NCBI GenBank assembly: GCA_022844045.1
Contig: JALHMM010000056.1
Span: forward strand, 1-42,111
Direction of reading: 5' to 3'
Source: Reyranellaceae bacterium
Lineage (GTDB): Bacteria > Pseudomonadota > Alphaproteobacteria > Reyranellales > Reyranellaceae
DNA length: 42,111 nt
Both the position numbers and the translations under genes were made by a program. Positions 16,818-24,966 of the stretch are shown piece by piece. Below the pieces are notes generated by a model that was not told the origin of the DNA, did no database searches, and saw only the letters and a program-made list of their open reading frames with translations. The number at the start of each line of letters is the position of its first letter. The stretch's first letter is position 1.

Positions 16818-18332
16818 TCATGATGTCGCCGCGACGCCGGCGGTCCCAGTCGCCCTCAACCCCGCGCTACGCCCCGACAACCGCCCGAACACCGCGCCCG
16901 ACATCAGCCCGGCGCCGCCGAGGTAGTTGCCGTAGAAGATGCCACCCACCAGCTCGCCCGCGGCGTAGAGGCCGGGGATGGTCTGGTCCGTGATGTCCTG
17001 CACCTCGCCCTGCTCGTTGATGCGCAGGCCGCCGAAGGTGAAGGTGATGCCGCAGGTGACGACGAAGCCGGTGTAGGGCGGCTGATCGATCGGCAGCGCC
17101 CAGTTCGATTTCGGCGGCGTGATGCCCTTGGTCTTCACCCCGTCGAGGATCGCCGGGTTGTAGTCGCCCGGCTGGCAGGCGGCGTTGAACGCCCGCACCG
17201 TGCGCGTCAGCCCCTCGACATCGATGTCGAGCTTCTGCGCCAGCTCCTCGATGCTGTTGGCCTCGGCCTTGGTCACCTGCCGGATGCGGTACTCGTCGCG
17301 CACCATGTCGATGGTGCGCTGGTCGAAGATCTGCACCGCCGCGCGCTGCGGCTGTTTCATGATCTCGCGGCCGTACTTGGCGTAGGTGTGGTTGCGGAAA
17401 TCCGCGCCCTCATCGACGAAGCGCTCGCCTCTGAGGTTGACCACGATGCCGATCGGGTAGGAGTGCTTCTGGAAATTGTCGAGCACGACGCGATCGCCGA
17501 AGGGCGGCGCGCTGATGTCCCAGGCCACGGCGTGGCAGGTCGACCAGCCGCCGAAGGGCTGCGCGCCGATATCCAGCGCCGCCTTGATGCCATCGCCGGT
17601 GTTGTGCCGCGTGCCGCGCACCCGGCAGAGTTCCCAGCCCGGCCCGAGATAGCGCACGCGCATCTCGGGGTTGGCCTCGAAGCCGCCGCAGGCCAGCACG
17701 ACGGATTCTGCCTGCAGCTCCGCGAAGCCCTCGGGCCCCTTCACCGCGACGCCGGTCACCGTGCCCATGCGATCCTGCAGCAGGCGTGTCATGCGCGTGG
17801 CGTAGCGGATCTCGATGCCATTGCGCTCGGCCGCCTTAAGCAGTTGGTCGACCAAGCCATAGCCGCCGCCCACCGCCTCGATGTTCACGCCGCCATAGAA
17901 GTGGTGCTTGCCGTTGAGCTTGAAGGACTGCCGCCCGAACATCGGAATGAAGCGCACGCCGTTGCGCCGCATCCAGCGCATGGTGTCGCGCGAGCGGCCG
18001 ATGAGAAGCCCGGCCAGCGCCTCCTCCGAATTGTGCTCGGTGACATGCATCAGATCGTGCATGTAGGTCTCGGCCTTCAAGGTCGGCAGCACGATCTGCG
18101 CGGCCTCGGCTTCGGACAGATCGTCGAGGATGTCCTGCCGTAGATCCTCCAGCCCGTCATGCACGAAGCGAAAGCCGCCGGCGGTGAACAGCGAGTTGCC
18201 GCCGCGCTCCTCGACCGACGCCTTCTCCAGCATCAGCACCCGCGCGCCCTGCTCGCGCGCCGACAGCGCGGCGCAGATGGCGGCGTTGCCGAGGCCGACG
18301 ACGATGACGTCGAACGATGACTCCGTCGCCAT
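16818..18332 (-). CDS. tcuA: FAD-dependent dehydrogenase, tricarballylate dehydrogenase TcuA-like
   Basis: 504 residues in the fumarate reductase/succinate dehydrogenase flavoprotein fold. The FAD loop is VVGLGNAAICAALSARE, followed by ERGGNSLFTAGGFRF, ACGGFEANPEMRVRYLGPGW and RGTRHNTGDGI, then HSYPIGIVVNLRGERFVDEG. The C-terminal GLYAAGELVGGIFYGNYLGG is the FAD-ribityl motif. Wording and spacing are close to TcuA, which oxidises tricarballylate to cis-aconitate. The TcuB electron acceptor and TcuC transporter are not adjacent, so the substrate may differ. It starts 14 bases after the stop of the methyltransferase gene upstream and is probably co-transcribed with it. Confidence 0.82.
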   Translation of the reverse strand: MATESSFDVIVVGLGNAAICAALSAREQGARVLMLEKASVEERGGNSLFTAGGFRFVHDGLEDLRQDILDDLSEAEAAQIVLPTLKAETYMHDLMHVTEHNSEEALAGLLIGRSRDTMRWMRRNGVRFIPMFGRQSFKLNGKHHFYGGVNIEAVGGGYGLVDQLLKAAERNGIEIRYATRMTRLLQDRMGTVTGVAVKGPEGFAELQAESVVLACGGFEANPEMRVRYLGPGWELCRVRGTRHNTGDGIKAALDIGAQPFGGWSTCHAVAWDISAPPFGDRVVLDNFQKHSYPIGIVVNLRGERFVDEGADFRNHTYAKYGREIMKQPQRAAVQIFDQRTIDMVRDEYRIRQVTKAEANSIEELAQKLDIDVEGLTRTVRAFNAACQPGDYNPAILDGVKTKGITPPKSNWALPIDQPPYTGFVVTCGITFTFGGLRINEQGEVQDITDQTIPGLYAAGELVGGIFYGNYLGGAGLMSGAVFGRLSGRSAGLRATGTAGVAATS

Positions 18333-18346
18333 GCTTTCCCCCGCTG

Positions 18347-19177
18347 CTATTTGTTGAAGTACACCCGATGATGATCGACGGCGTGCAGGATCGGCCTGAC
18401 CGACTGACGCGCGACGAACTCGTCGATCGCCTTGCGGCAACCCTCGAAGGCGTAATAGTCGTCGACGATCACATAGCCGCCGCGCACCACCTGCTCGTAG
18501 AGCAGATCGAGACAGACCTTGGTCGATTCGTAGAGATCGCCGTCGAGGCGCAGCACGGCGATCGGCCCGATGCGCGCCCGCCACACCGGCAGCGTGTCCT
18601 GGAACCATCCCTTGACGACGTGCCAGGACCCGTCGGGCAGACCGCTCGAGCGCAGATTGGCGCGGCACTGCTCCTCGCTCGCGACGTTGACGTCGGTGCC
18701 CTTCAGCGCGCCGCTTCGCTGCTCGGCGTCGCCCGCATCGTAGTCGCGGCCGTACAGCCAGGCGCCGGTCGCCGCGCCATCGTGCTCGGTCATCCGGGGC
18801 ATGCCCTCGAAGGAGTCGAAGCCGTAGATCGGATTGCGCGCCGCATCGCCGCCGAAGCGCCGGAAGGCGCGCGCCCAGAAACCCAGCGCGCCGCCGCGCC
18901 ACGTCCCGCATTCGACGATCGCGCCGGCGAGCCCATCGCGCACCACCGCCCGCGCGACATCCTGGAGATTGAGCAGGCCACCCATGCCGAGCTGGGTGTC
19001 CGTCATGATCGCGGCGTAGTCGGCGATCACGCCCTCGAGCTCCGCATCGGGCACCAGGCGGCCGAAACGCAACGCGTGCTCGAAGGCCTCGAGCTGCGCC
19101 GCCCGCCAGCGGCGATCGCGCCAGCTCTGTACCTGCGGGCCGACCACAGGCAGCCGCGCCAAGACTCTACCGACCAC
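18347..19177 (-). CDS. TylF/MycF-family O-methyltransferase
   Basis: 276 residues. VECGTWRGGALGFWA is the SAM-binding motif I of the TylF/MycF macrocin O-methyltransferase family. LRLDGDLYESTKVCLDLLYEQV...GGYVIVDDYY contains the metal/substrate Asp residues of that family. Members methylate sugars or similar hydroxyls; the target here is unknown. It begins at GTG 19177; no ATG lies close by. Same strand and 14 bases from the TcuA-like gene. Confidence 0.82.
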   Translation of the reverse strand: MVGRVLARLPVVGPQVQSWRDRRWRAAQLEAFEHALRFGRLVPDAELEGVIADYAAIMTDTQLGMGGLLNLQDVARAVVRDGLAGAIVECGTWRGGALGFWARAFRRFGGDAARNPIYGFDSFEGMPRMTEHDGAATGAWLYGRDYDAGDAEQRSGALKGTDVNVASEEQCRANLRSSGLPDGSWHVVKGWFQDTLPVWRARIGPIAVLRLDGDLYESTKVCLDLLYEQVVRGGYVIVDDYYAFEGCRKAIDEFVARQSVRPILHAVDHHRVYFNK

Positions 19178-19253
19178 CGCCGCCTCGCACAGGACACGTC
19201 ATGGAAGACCAAGGGCGAGCCAATATAGTCGAATCGCACGCTCTCGTACCGCT

Positions 19254-19274
19254 CCTTCCCTCGGAGGGGGAAGG
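19254..19274. repeat. Solitary arm of the CCTTCCCCC repeat family
   Basis: A single palindromic arm (CCTTCCCTCGGAGGGGGAAGG) without its partner, in the 214-base gap between the methyltransferase and MFS genes. It looks like the remnant of a full element and shows that arms can exist singly. Confidence 0.7.
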
Positions 19275-19391
19275 TAACATCAACCCAGTACTGCGTTGAT
19301 AGAGGGTTGGCCCGATGAAGCCGCCATCTATAGTCGCCCCAAGAGGGAACGCAGAGGGGCGGGCGGTACAACGCGCCGTCGATCAGTCCAG

Positions 19392-20639
19392 GTGAGTCTG
19401 ACTTCGAACGTGACGGCGTTGGCGCCGTTTCGCGTGCGCAGCTTCCGGTTCCAGTGGCCGGCCGATCTCGCGACCGCCTGGGCGTTCGAGATGGAAGCCA
19501 TCATCCTCGGCTGGTACGTGCTGGTCGAGACCGGCTCGGTGCTGTGGCTCACCGCCTTTGGCGCCTTCACCTTTCTCGGCGTGTTGCTGGCGCCGATGTT
19601 CGGCGTTGTCGGCGATCGCATCGGCTATCGCAACCTGCTCTGCCTGATGCGCTTCACCTACGCGCTGCTCGCCGGCGTGCTTGTCGTGCTGATCTTCACC
19701 GGCTCGCTGACACCGATCCTCGCTTTCGCCGTCGCCATCGTCAGCGGGCTGGTGCGGCCCTCCGACCTCGTGATGCGCAACTTGCTGGTGGGACAGACCA
19801 TGCCGGCCGAGCATCTGATGGGCGCCATGGGCATCTCGCGCACGACGGCCGACTCCGCGCGCGTCGCGGGCTCGCTGGCCGGTGCCGGGTTGGTGGCGCT
19901 GCTCGGCATGGGCCCCGCCTATGTCGCGGTCGTGGCCCTCTATCTCGGCAGCCTGCTGCTGACCTTCGGCGTGTCGAACACCGCCGCGCGGCCGACCATC
20001 GCCGGCACGCGGCCGATCTCGCCCTGGCGTGATATCCGCGAGGGCCTCGCTTATATCTGGAACCAGCCGCATCTGCGCGCCGCGATGTATCTCGCCTTCC
20101 TGGTGAACCTCACGGCCTTCCCGCTCACCGGCACCCTGCTCGCTTACGTCGCCAAGAACATCTACGGCATCGGCCAGACCGGCCTGGGCTGGCTGGCGGC
20201 GAGCTTCGCCTTCGGCGCGCTGGTAGGCTCGATCGCGCTCAGCACACACGGCGCCAACATCCGACCGGCGCGCATCATGCTGGTGGCCGGCGCGGCGTGG
20301 TACGCGCTGCTGATCGTCTTCGCCTTCATGACCGAACCGGTGAGCGGCTGCCTCGTGCTGATGGCCGCCGGTTTCGCCCAGAGCCTGTGCATGGTGCCGA
20401 TGGCGGTGATGCTGTTGCGCGCCACCCAGCCCGCCTTCCGCGGCCGGGTCATGGGCGTGCGCATGCTGGCGGTCTACGGCATGCCGCTGGGCATCCTCGC
20501 CGCCGGCCCGCTGGTGGAACGCTTCGACTACGCCATCACCGCGGCGATCTTCTGCGGCGTCGGCCTGCTCTTCACCCTGGTGATCGCGCTGCGCTGGCGC
20601 GGCCATCTGTGGACGCGCAGCGCACCGGCCAACGGTTAG
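19392..20639 (+). CDS. MFS transporter (EntS/MFS_3-like)
   Basis: About 415 residues with around 11-12 hydrophobic segments. The loop GDRIGYRNLL after the second or third helix matches the MFS motif A (GxxxDRxGRR type). The pattern is that of enterobactin-exporter EntS-like MFS proteins, which export small hydrophilic metabolites across the inner membrane. The start is uncertain: GTG 19392 (VSLTSN) is chosen because the upstream part of the frame (to 19296) reads as Arg/Gly-rich non-membrane sequence. The 3' end overlaps the convergent DUF4189 gene by four bases. Confidence 0.85.
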   Translation: MSLTSNVTALAPFRVRSFRFQWPADLATAWAFEMEAIILGWYVLVETGSVLWLTAFGAFTFLGVLLAPMFGVVGDRIGYRNLLCLMRFTYALLAGVLVVLIFTGSLTPILAFAVAIVSGLVRPSDLVMRNLLVGQTMPAEHLMGAMGISRTTADSARVAGSLAGAGLVALLGMGPAYVAVVALYLGSLLLTFGVSNTAARPTIAGTRPISPWRDIREGLAYIWNQPHLRAAMYLAFLVNLTAFPLTGTLLAYVAKNIYGIGQTGLGWLAASFAFGALVGSIALSTHGANIRPARIMLVAGAAWYALLIVFAFMTEPVSGCLVLMAAGFAQSLCMVPMAVMLLRATQPAFRGRVMGVRMLAVYGMPLGILAAGPLVERFDYAITAAIFCGVGLLFTLVIALRWRGHLWTRSAPANG

Positions 20640-21061
20640 CGCCGCGCGTCGCAGTCGCTGGCCGAGACCACGCAGAACGACTGGCGCGCCGGGCCGGCGG
20701 TGCGCTGGCAATCGGCCATCGCCTGCGCGTCCGCCGCGCTCTTGGTTGGCGCCACAGCCCAGCCGAAGCCTGGCGTGCCGTCCTCGGGATCGAGCGCCAC
20801 GGCGAGGCACGATCCGCTGAACGTTTCGAAGATGCGGCACAGCGAGCGCGCGCCGTCGGGCACGCCTGGCGCCGTGCGGCACTGCTCCAGCGCAATGCGC
20901 TCGGCATCGGCGCGCGGTAGGCGCACGGCCCAGCCGAAGGCGACACCATCGCGTTCCACGTCGGACGGCAGGCCGATGGCGATGGCGCCGTCGGCCCGCG
21001 CCATCACAGGATGGAAGACGGCGACGAGGATGATCGCCGCCAGCAGAGCGCCGCGCCGCAT
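20636..21061 (-). CDS. Exported DUF4189-like protein
   Basis: 141 residues. Signal peptide MRRGALLAAIILVAVFHPVMARA is followed by two tandem half-domains, each with a GWAV block (VAFGWAVRLPRADAERIALEQC and PGFGWAVAPTKSAADAQAMADC) and paired Cys. Six Cys fit three disulfides in the periplasm. This is the DUF4189 pattern; its function is not established. ATG 21061 lies five bases after the stop of the CMD gene, so the two are likely co-transcribed. The longer frame to 21430 is antisense-like noise over the CMD gene. Confidence 0.8.
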   Translation of the reverse strand: MRRGALLAAIILVAVFHPVMARADGAIAIGLPSDVERDGVAFGWAVRLPRADAERIALEQCRTAPGVPDGARSLCRIFETFSGSCLAVALDPEDGTPGFGWAVAPTKSAADAQAMADCQRTAGPARQSFCVVSASDCDARR

Positions 21062-21066
21062 CGCCG

Positions 21067-21390
21067 TCAGGCCTCGGCCAGCACGTCCTGCGCGAGCGTC
21101 GCCGCCGACATCGCGGTCGGCCAGCCCGAGTAGAAGGCGAGATGGGTGATCAGCTCGACGATCTCCTCCTTCTTCACGCCGTTGTCGAGGGCGCGGATCA
21201 GATGGCCGCGCAACTGCTCGCTGCGGTTCAGCGCCACGAGGGTGGCCACCGTGATCAGGCTGCGGTCGCGCTTGCTCAGCCCGGGGCGTTCCCAGACATC
21301 GCCGAACAGCACCCCCTCGGTGAGATCGACCAGCTTGGGCGAGAACTTGCCGAGCCGCTCGCGCGCGCTCTTCGGTTTGGGCAACGCCAT
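21067..21390 (-). CDS. Carboxymuconolactone decarboxylase family protein
   Basis: 107 residues: VLFGDVWERPGLSKRDRSLITVATLVALNRSEQLRGHLIRALDNGVKKEEIVELITHLAFYSGWPTAM is a complete CMD domain, close to 4-carboxymuconolactone decarboxylase itself in length. No CxxC peroxidase motif. A cytoplasmic lactone or peroxide-related function is inferred from the family. ATG 21390 has a GGGAGGAT ribosome site. First gene of a probable two-gene unit with the DUF4189 protein. Confidence 0.92.
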   Translation of the reverse strand: MALPKPKSARERLGKFSPKLVDLTEGVLFGDVWERPGLSKRDRSLITVATLVALNRSEQLRGHLIRALDNGVKKEEIVELITHLAFYSGWPTAMSAATLAQDVLAEA

Positions 21391-21446
21391 GACGATCCTC
21401 CCGGGTGCTGTGGACGCGGCAGCATAGCACCGCGCTATAGTGCTTC

Positions 21447-21470
21447 TACCTTCCCCCGGAGGGGCAGGGC
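21447..21470. repeat. Solitary left arm of the composite palindrome family
   Basis: TACCTTCCCCCGGAGGGGCA then GGGC matches the outer left arm of the composite element at 36078; the following GATCGCATATGG part has decayed. No matching right arm follows. Confidence 0.6.
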
Positions 21471-21494
21471 CGTCGCCTGTGAGCCGCCACGGTC

Positions 21495-21652
21495 TTCCTT
21501 CTCCCCGCGCAGGCGGGGAGAAGGTGCCCGAAGGGCGGATGAGGGGCTTCGCGGCGTCTCAACGACGAAGGCATTGGTCGTTGCGCGAGGAAGCCCCTCA
21601 TCCGCCTCGCTGGCGCTCGGCACCTTCTCCCCGCCTTCGCGGGGAGAAGGAA
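21495..21652. repeat. Palindromic repeat, CCTTCTCCCC variant
   Basis: Arms TTCCTTCTCCCCGCGCAGG and CGGGGAGAAGGAA at each end, with inner GATGAGGGGCTTC/GAAGCCCCTCATCC pairs. It lies upstream of both neighbouring genes (divergent), 20 bases before the kelch ATG. It is the only full copy in the window that is not next to a stop codon. Confidence 0.92.
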
Positions 21653-21671
21653 AGAAAGGGAGAGGTCGGAG

Positions 21672-22754
21672 ATGAGCGAGGCATCACGACGCGCGGTGCT
21701 GGCCGGCATGGCGGCGACGCTGGCGACAGCGACCGCGGCGCGGGCGCAGCATGAGCATCATGGGCCGCTGTATGAGCGGCTCAACCAGGCTGGCCGAGTC
21801 GGCGAGCCGGAGATCGCCAAGACGCAGCGGGTCTTCGACAGCCCGGCGCCGAAGGCCGAGAAGCAGGGCAAGTGGATCGCCCGTGCGCCGCTGCCGCTGC
21901 CGCGCAGCGAGATGGCCTGGGCCACGGCGCTCAATGGCCGGATGCATCTGGTCGGCGGCTATGGCGAGCAGAAGGTCGACCGGCCCTATCATCACGTCTA
22001 CGACCCGACGACCGACACGTGGCGCGATCTCTCGCCGCTACCGCTGGGCGCCAACCATGTCGGCGTCGCCACCTTGGGCAACCGGCTGTACGCCATCGGC
22101 GGCTTTCTCGGCCAGAACCACACGCCGCACGATCAATGCTTCGTCTATCCCGGCGAGAGCTCGGGATGGATGCCGATCGCCAAGCTGCCGCGCGCCTGCG
22201 GGGCGATGTCGTGCATCGGCTTCGAAGGCAAGATCCACTGCATCGGCGGCGCGATCGGTGTCGGCTTCGAGGGACGCCGCTCGGTCGACTGGCACCTGAT
22301 CTACGATCCAGCCAGCAACGCCTGGAGCGAGGCGACGCCCTTGCCCACGGCGCGCGATCACACCGGCATCGTCGCGGTCGGCGATCGCATCCACATCATC
22401 GGCGGGCGCGTCGATACCTTCCACACCAACTCCAACCTGCACCACACCTGGGAGTCGAAGGAGAACCGCTGGCGCTTTCGCAACCCGCTGCCCACCGCGC
22501 GCTCGGGCCATGGCTCGGTCGTGGTGCGCGGCCAGATCTTCTGCATGGGCGGCGAAGGCACCAACAAGGTCTTCGCCCAGAACGAGGCCTACGACGTCGC
22601 GTCGGACAAGTGGTGGCAATACGCGCCGATGATGACACCGCGCCACGGCCTGGGCGCGGTGTCGATCGGCGACACGATCTACGTCGCCGGCGGCGGCCCG
22701 ATCGTCGGCGGCGCCGTGCAGAGCGCGGTGCACGAAGCTTTCACGGTGGAGTGA
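21672..22754 (+). CDS. Tat-exported kelch-repeat protein
   Basis: 360 residues. The N-terminus has a twin-arginine signal (ASRRAVLAGMAATLATATAARA, cleavage near residue 25). The rest is a beta-propeller of about six kelch units, each with a GG pair followed by spaced Tyr and Trp, for example MHLVGGYGEQ...YDPTTDTWRDLSPLP and IHIIGGRVDTF. Kelch propellers are binding or galactose-oxidase-like scaffolds; no copper-site residues are recognised. Tat export means it probably folds before export. ATG 21672 follows GGGAGAGG. The nicotinamidase gene, also Tat-exported, begins 55 bases downstream on the same strand, so an operon is likely. Confidence 0.88.
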   Translation: MSEASRRAVLAGMAATLATATAARAQHEHHGPLYERLNQAGRVGEPEIAKTQRVFDSPAPKAEKQGKWIARAPLPLPRSEMAWATALNGRMHLVGGYGEQKVDRPYHHVYDPTTDTWRDLSPLPLGANHVGVATLGNRLYAIGGFLGQNHTPHDQCFVYPGESSGWMPIAKLPRACGAMSCIGFEGKIHCIGGAIGVGFEGRRSVDWHLIYDPASNAWSEATPLPTARDHTGIVAVGDRIHIIGGRVDTFHTNSNLHHTWESKENRWRFRNPLPTARSGHGSVVVRGQIFCMGGEGTNKVFAQNEAYDVASDKWWQYAPMMTPRHGLGAVSIGDTIYVAGGGPIVGGAVQSAVHEAFTVE

Positions 22755-22809
22755 CGGGGAGTCGGCTTAGACTGCGCATCGGCGGCATCACCGCCATAGG
22801 GAGGGCATC

Positions 22810-23529
22810 ATGACTGTTCTTCTGGATCGTCGTCGGCTCTTGGGCATGGGCGCGTTGACGCTCGCGGGATTGGCGCCGGTGTTGGCGCGGGCGCAGACCA
22901 AGATCGCGCTGGCGCGGACCGACGCGCTGATCGTCGTCGACGTGCAGCGTTGCTTCACCAAGGGCGGCTCGCTCGCCGTGCCCGACGGCGACGCCGTCGT
23001 GCCGCTGATCAACGACATCGCGAAGAAGTTCGCCAATGTCGTGCTGACGCAGGACTGGCACACGCCGGGCCACGTGTCGTTCGCCTCCTCGCATCCCGGC
23101 AAGAAGCCGTTCGACGTCATCGACCTGCCCTATGGCAAGCAGGTGTTGTGGCCCGATCACTGCGTGCAGGGCACCGACGGCGCCGGCCTGCATCCCGACC
23201 TCGCCATCCCGCACGCCCAGCTGGTGATCCGCAAGGGCTACAACAAGGATGTCGACAGCTACTCGGCTTTCCTCGAGGCCGATGCCAAGACCACCACCGG
23301 TCTCGGCGGCTACCTCAAGGCGCGCGCGATCAATCGCGTCTTCGTCTGCGGCCTGGCGACCGATTTCTGCGTCGCCTGGACAGCGCAGGACGCGCGCAAG
23401 GAAGGCATGGAGGCGCTGGTGATCGAGGACGCCTCGCGCGGCATCGACGCGCAGGGCTCGCTCGCCGCGGCGTGGACCAAGATGACATCGGTCGGCGTCA
23501 AGCGCATCAAGTCGAGCGATCTGGCGTAG
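22810..23529 (+). CDS. pncA: Nicotinamidase with Tat-type export signal
   Basis: 239 residues. The catalytic triad of nicotinamidases is present: Asp44 (VVDVQRCF), Lys142 (RKGYNKDVDSYSAF) and Cys187 (GLATDFCV). The metal ligands fit Asp82 and His84 (QDWHTPGH) and His117 (WPDHCVQ). It deamidates nicotinamide to nicotinate in NAD salvage. Unlike the familiar cytoplasmic PncA, it carries a ~29-residue N-terminal signal with DRRRLLGMGALTLAGLAPVLARA, a twin-arginine signal, so it should act in the periplasm. ATG 22810 is preceded by GGGAGGG. The last codons (VKRIKSSDLA) recur as fragments near 28213 and 28981. Confidence 0.88.
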   Translation: MTVLLDRRRLLGMGALTLAGLAPVLARAQTKIALARTDALIVVDVQRCFTKGGSLAVPDGDAVVPLINDIAKKFANVVLTQDWHTPGHVSFASSHPGKKPFDVIDLPYGKQVLWPDHCVQGTDGAGLHPDLAIPHAQLVIRKGYNKDVDSYSAFLEADAKTTTGLGGYLKARAINRVFVCGLATDFCVAWTAQDARKEGMEALVIEDASRGIDAQGSLAAAWTKMTSVGVKRIKSSDLA

Positions 23530-23651
23530 GGTCGAGACCCGATAGGCCGGGCGATTTCACGTCCGCTTCCGGGCAGACTCCGGACATTGGACAGGTTGAG
23601 CGGTTCGTCCGAGTGCGACCCGCCGATGTCTCATGCGATCCGCGCAGCGCC

Positions 23652-24659
23652 TCACGTCCCCGGCACGGCGGCGATCCGCACCTTCACGGTCTCCGCCTTC
23701 GACCCCCGATGGACGGTGAAAATCGTGAAATGGCGCCGCTTGTCTTCCTCCAGTATCAGGTACTCGGAACTGACGAGTCCCTCGAAGCCGCTGCGCTTCA
23801 GGCTCGACACCATATTGTGCTTTCCCGTCGATTCGACGACTCGCAGCGCCGGGACGTTATTGTAGTTCACGCCCCCGAACCCGCCGGCCCACACTTGCCA
23901 CGGCCGGTAGAGAATCGGACCCGGCTCCGTAATCATGATGTGTCCCACCGGGCTGTCCTTGCTATCGCGAATGCGGCCGGTGGCCGCATCGACCAGGGCC
24001 AAGACGTAGCTCCGACTCGGGGCTCGCACGATTTCCTCCACCGAACTGACCGGCATGCCATGCGCCATGATCGAATTGATCAGACTGTTCGCCTGGATAC
24101 TGCGGTCGCTCTTGGTGGGATCGACGTGCCACGGCTCTTTCTGCAATCCGTGGCGGATGTAGTTGCCGATGAAGCCGTTGCAGTCGAGCCCGAGGTGGTC
24201 GGTGTCGCAATACGCCTGGATCGCCTCCCTGGTCGGCTGGATGACGCCGAACCGGACGGCTAGTTGCAGGGTCACCTGCACGTCTTCGGGACTACCCTTG
24301 CCATAGAACGGGTCCTTGGCGTTCTCTGCCAACGCGAAACGGTCGGCGTATGTCTTGGTTTCGTCGGCTCCCTCTGACGTCTTGACGAAGACGGTCAGGC
24401 TCTCGCTCACCCTCTGCTTGCCGTCCTTCTGATCCAGGCGCGGCCGGGCCTTGGACATGAAGTCTTTCATCGCCGCTTCATCCGCCGAGAGGCGGTAACT
24501 GTCGACGCGGACGGTGACCCATTCCTTCACTTTCTCGGTCGCGTCGTCGACGATCGGAACCTGCATGTCCCAATAGTTCTTCGCGTACTGCAGCGGCGTT
24601 ATGGTTGCCATGAGCGGCGCCTCCGGAACGGTAAGGGACGACTTCGTTGCGGCTGCCAT
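23652..24659 (-). CDS. Putative NlpC/P60-like (papain-fold) cysteine hydrolase, leaderless
   Basis: 335 residues from ATG 24659; an in-frame ATG at 24611 is an alternative. I do not recognise a named family, but the C-terminal half has a papain-like layout. Cys160 is in HLGLDCNGFIGNY, like the DCSGFV nucleophile motif of NlpC/P60. His240 is in VGHIMI, like the HVGIVI strand. ALRVVESTG follows, like the strand after it. The N-terminal 130 residues are of unknown type. No signal peptide is present, which is unusual for a peptidoglycan hydrolase and would fit a cytoplasmic role or a toxin/effector moved by another route. GC content is visibly lower than in neighbouring genes, suggesting transfer. 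Confidence 0.7.
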   Translation of the reverse strand: MAAATKSSLTVPEAPLMATITPLQYAKNYWDMQVPIVDDATEKVKEWVTVRVDSYRLSADEAAMKDFMSKARPRLDQKDGKQRVSESLTVFVKTSEGADETKTYADRFALAENAKDPFYGKGSPEDVQVTLQLAVRFGVIQPTREAIQAYCDTDHLGLDCNGFIGNYIRHGLQKEPWHVDPTKSDRSIQANSLINSIMAHGMPVSSVEEIVRAPSRSYVLALVDAATGRIRDSKDSPVGHIMITEPGPILYRPWQVWAGGFGGVNYNNVPALRVVESTGKHNMVSSLKRSGFEGLVSSEYLILEEDKRRHFTIFTVHRGSKAETVKVRIAAVPGT

Positions 24660-24966
24660 CAATGCCTAGAAGCGCGGCGGCAAGAGCGCGACGCTGGGGA
24701 AGGAGGCGCCGTCCCCTGAAGCACGGGGGAACGCCGTTCCTTCTCGTTTCCTTGCTTCTCTTCTCTGCGGCCTAGCGTGGGGGAGCAAAGGCACTCCGGC
24801 CAACGCCGTCAAGCTGGAAGATGGGTCGAAACTTCTCGTTGGCCCGCCGACCGACCGGTGATGAGAGCCCAAGTCCGCTTATGGCAGCAGGCATCGCGGA
24901 ACCGCGTGTTCGATTGCCGGGTCGGCGCGGGTGATGAGCGACGGCGGGGGCGCGCGCGATCGTTGT
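24660..24966. other. 307-base gap with no supported gene
   Basis: Only short Arg/Pro-rich reading frames are present. It should hold the promoter of the cysteine-hydrolase-like gene to its left; no clear -35/-10 pair was found. AGTCCGCTTATGGCA near 24870 resembles CGTCCGCTTCCGGGCA near 23562 on the other side of that gene. Confidence 0.5.

Noticed and set aside
19383..20882. A 499-codon minus-strand open frame opposite the MFS gene
   Set aside because: His/Gln/Arg/Gly-rich shadow of the transporter; no hydrophobic pattern or motif.
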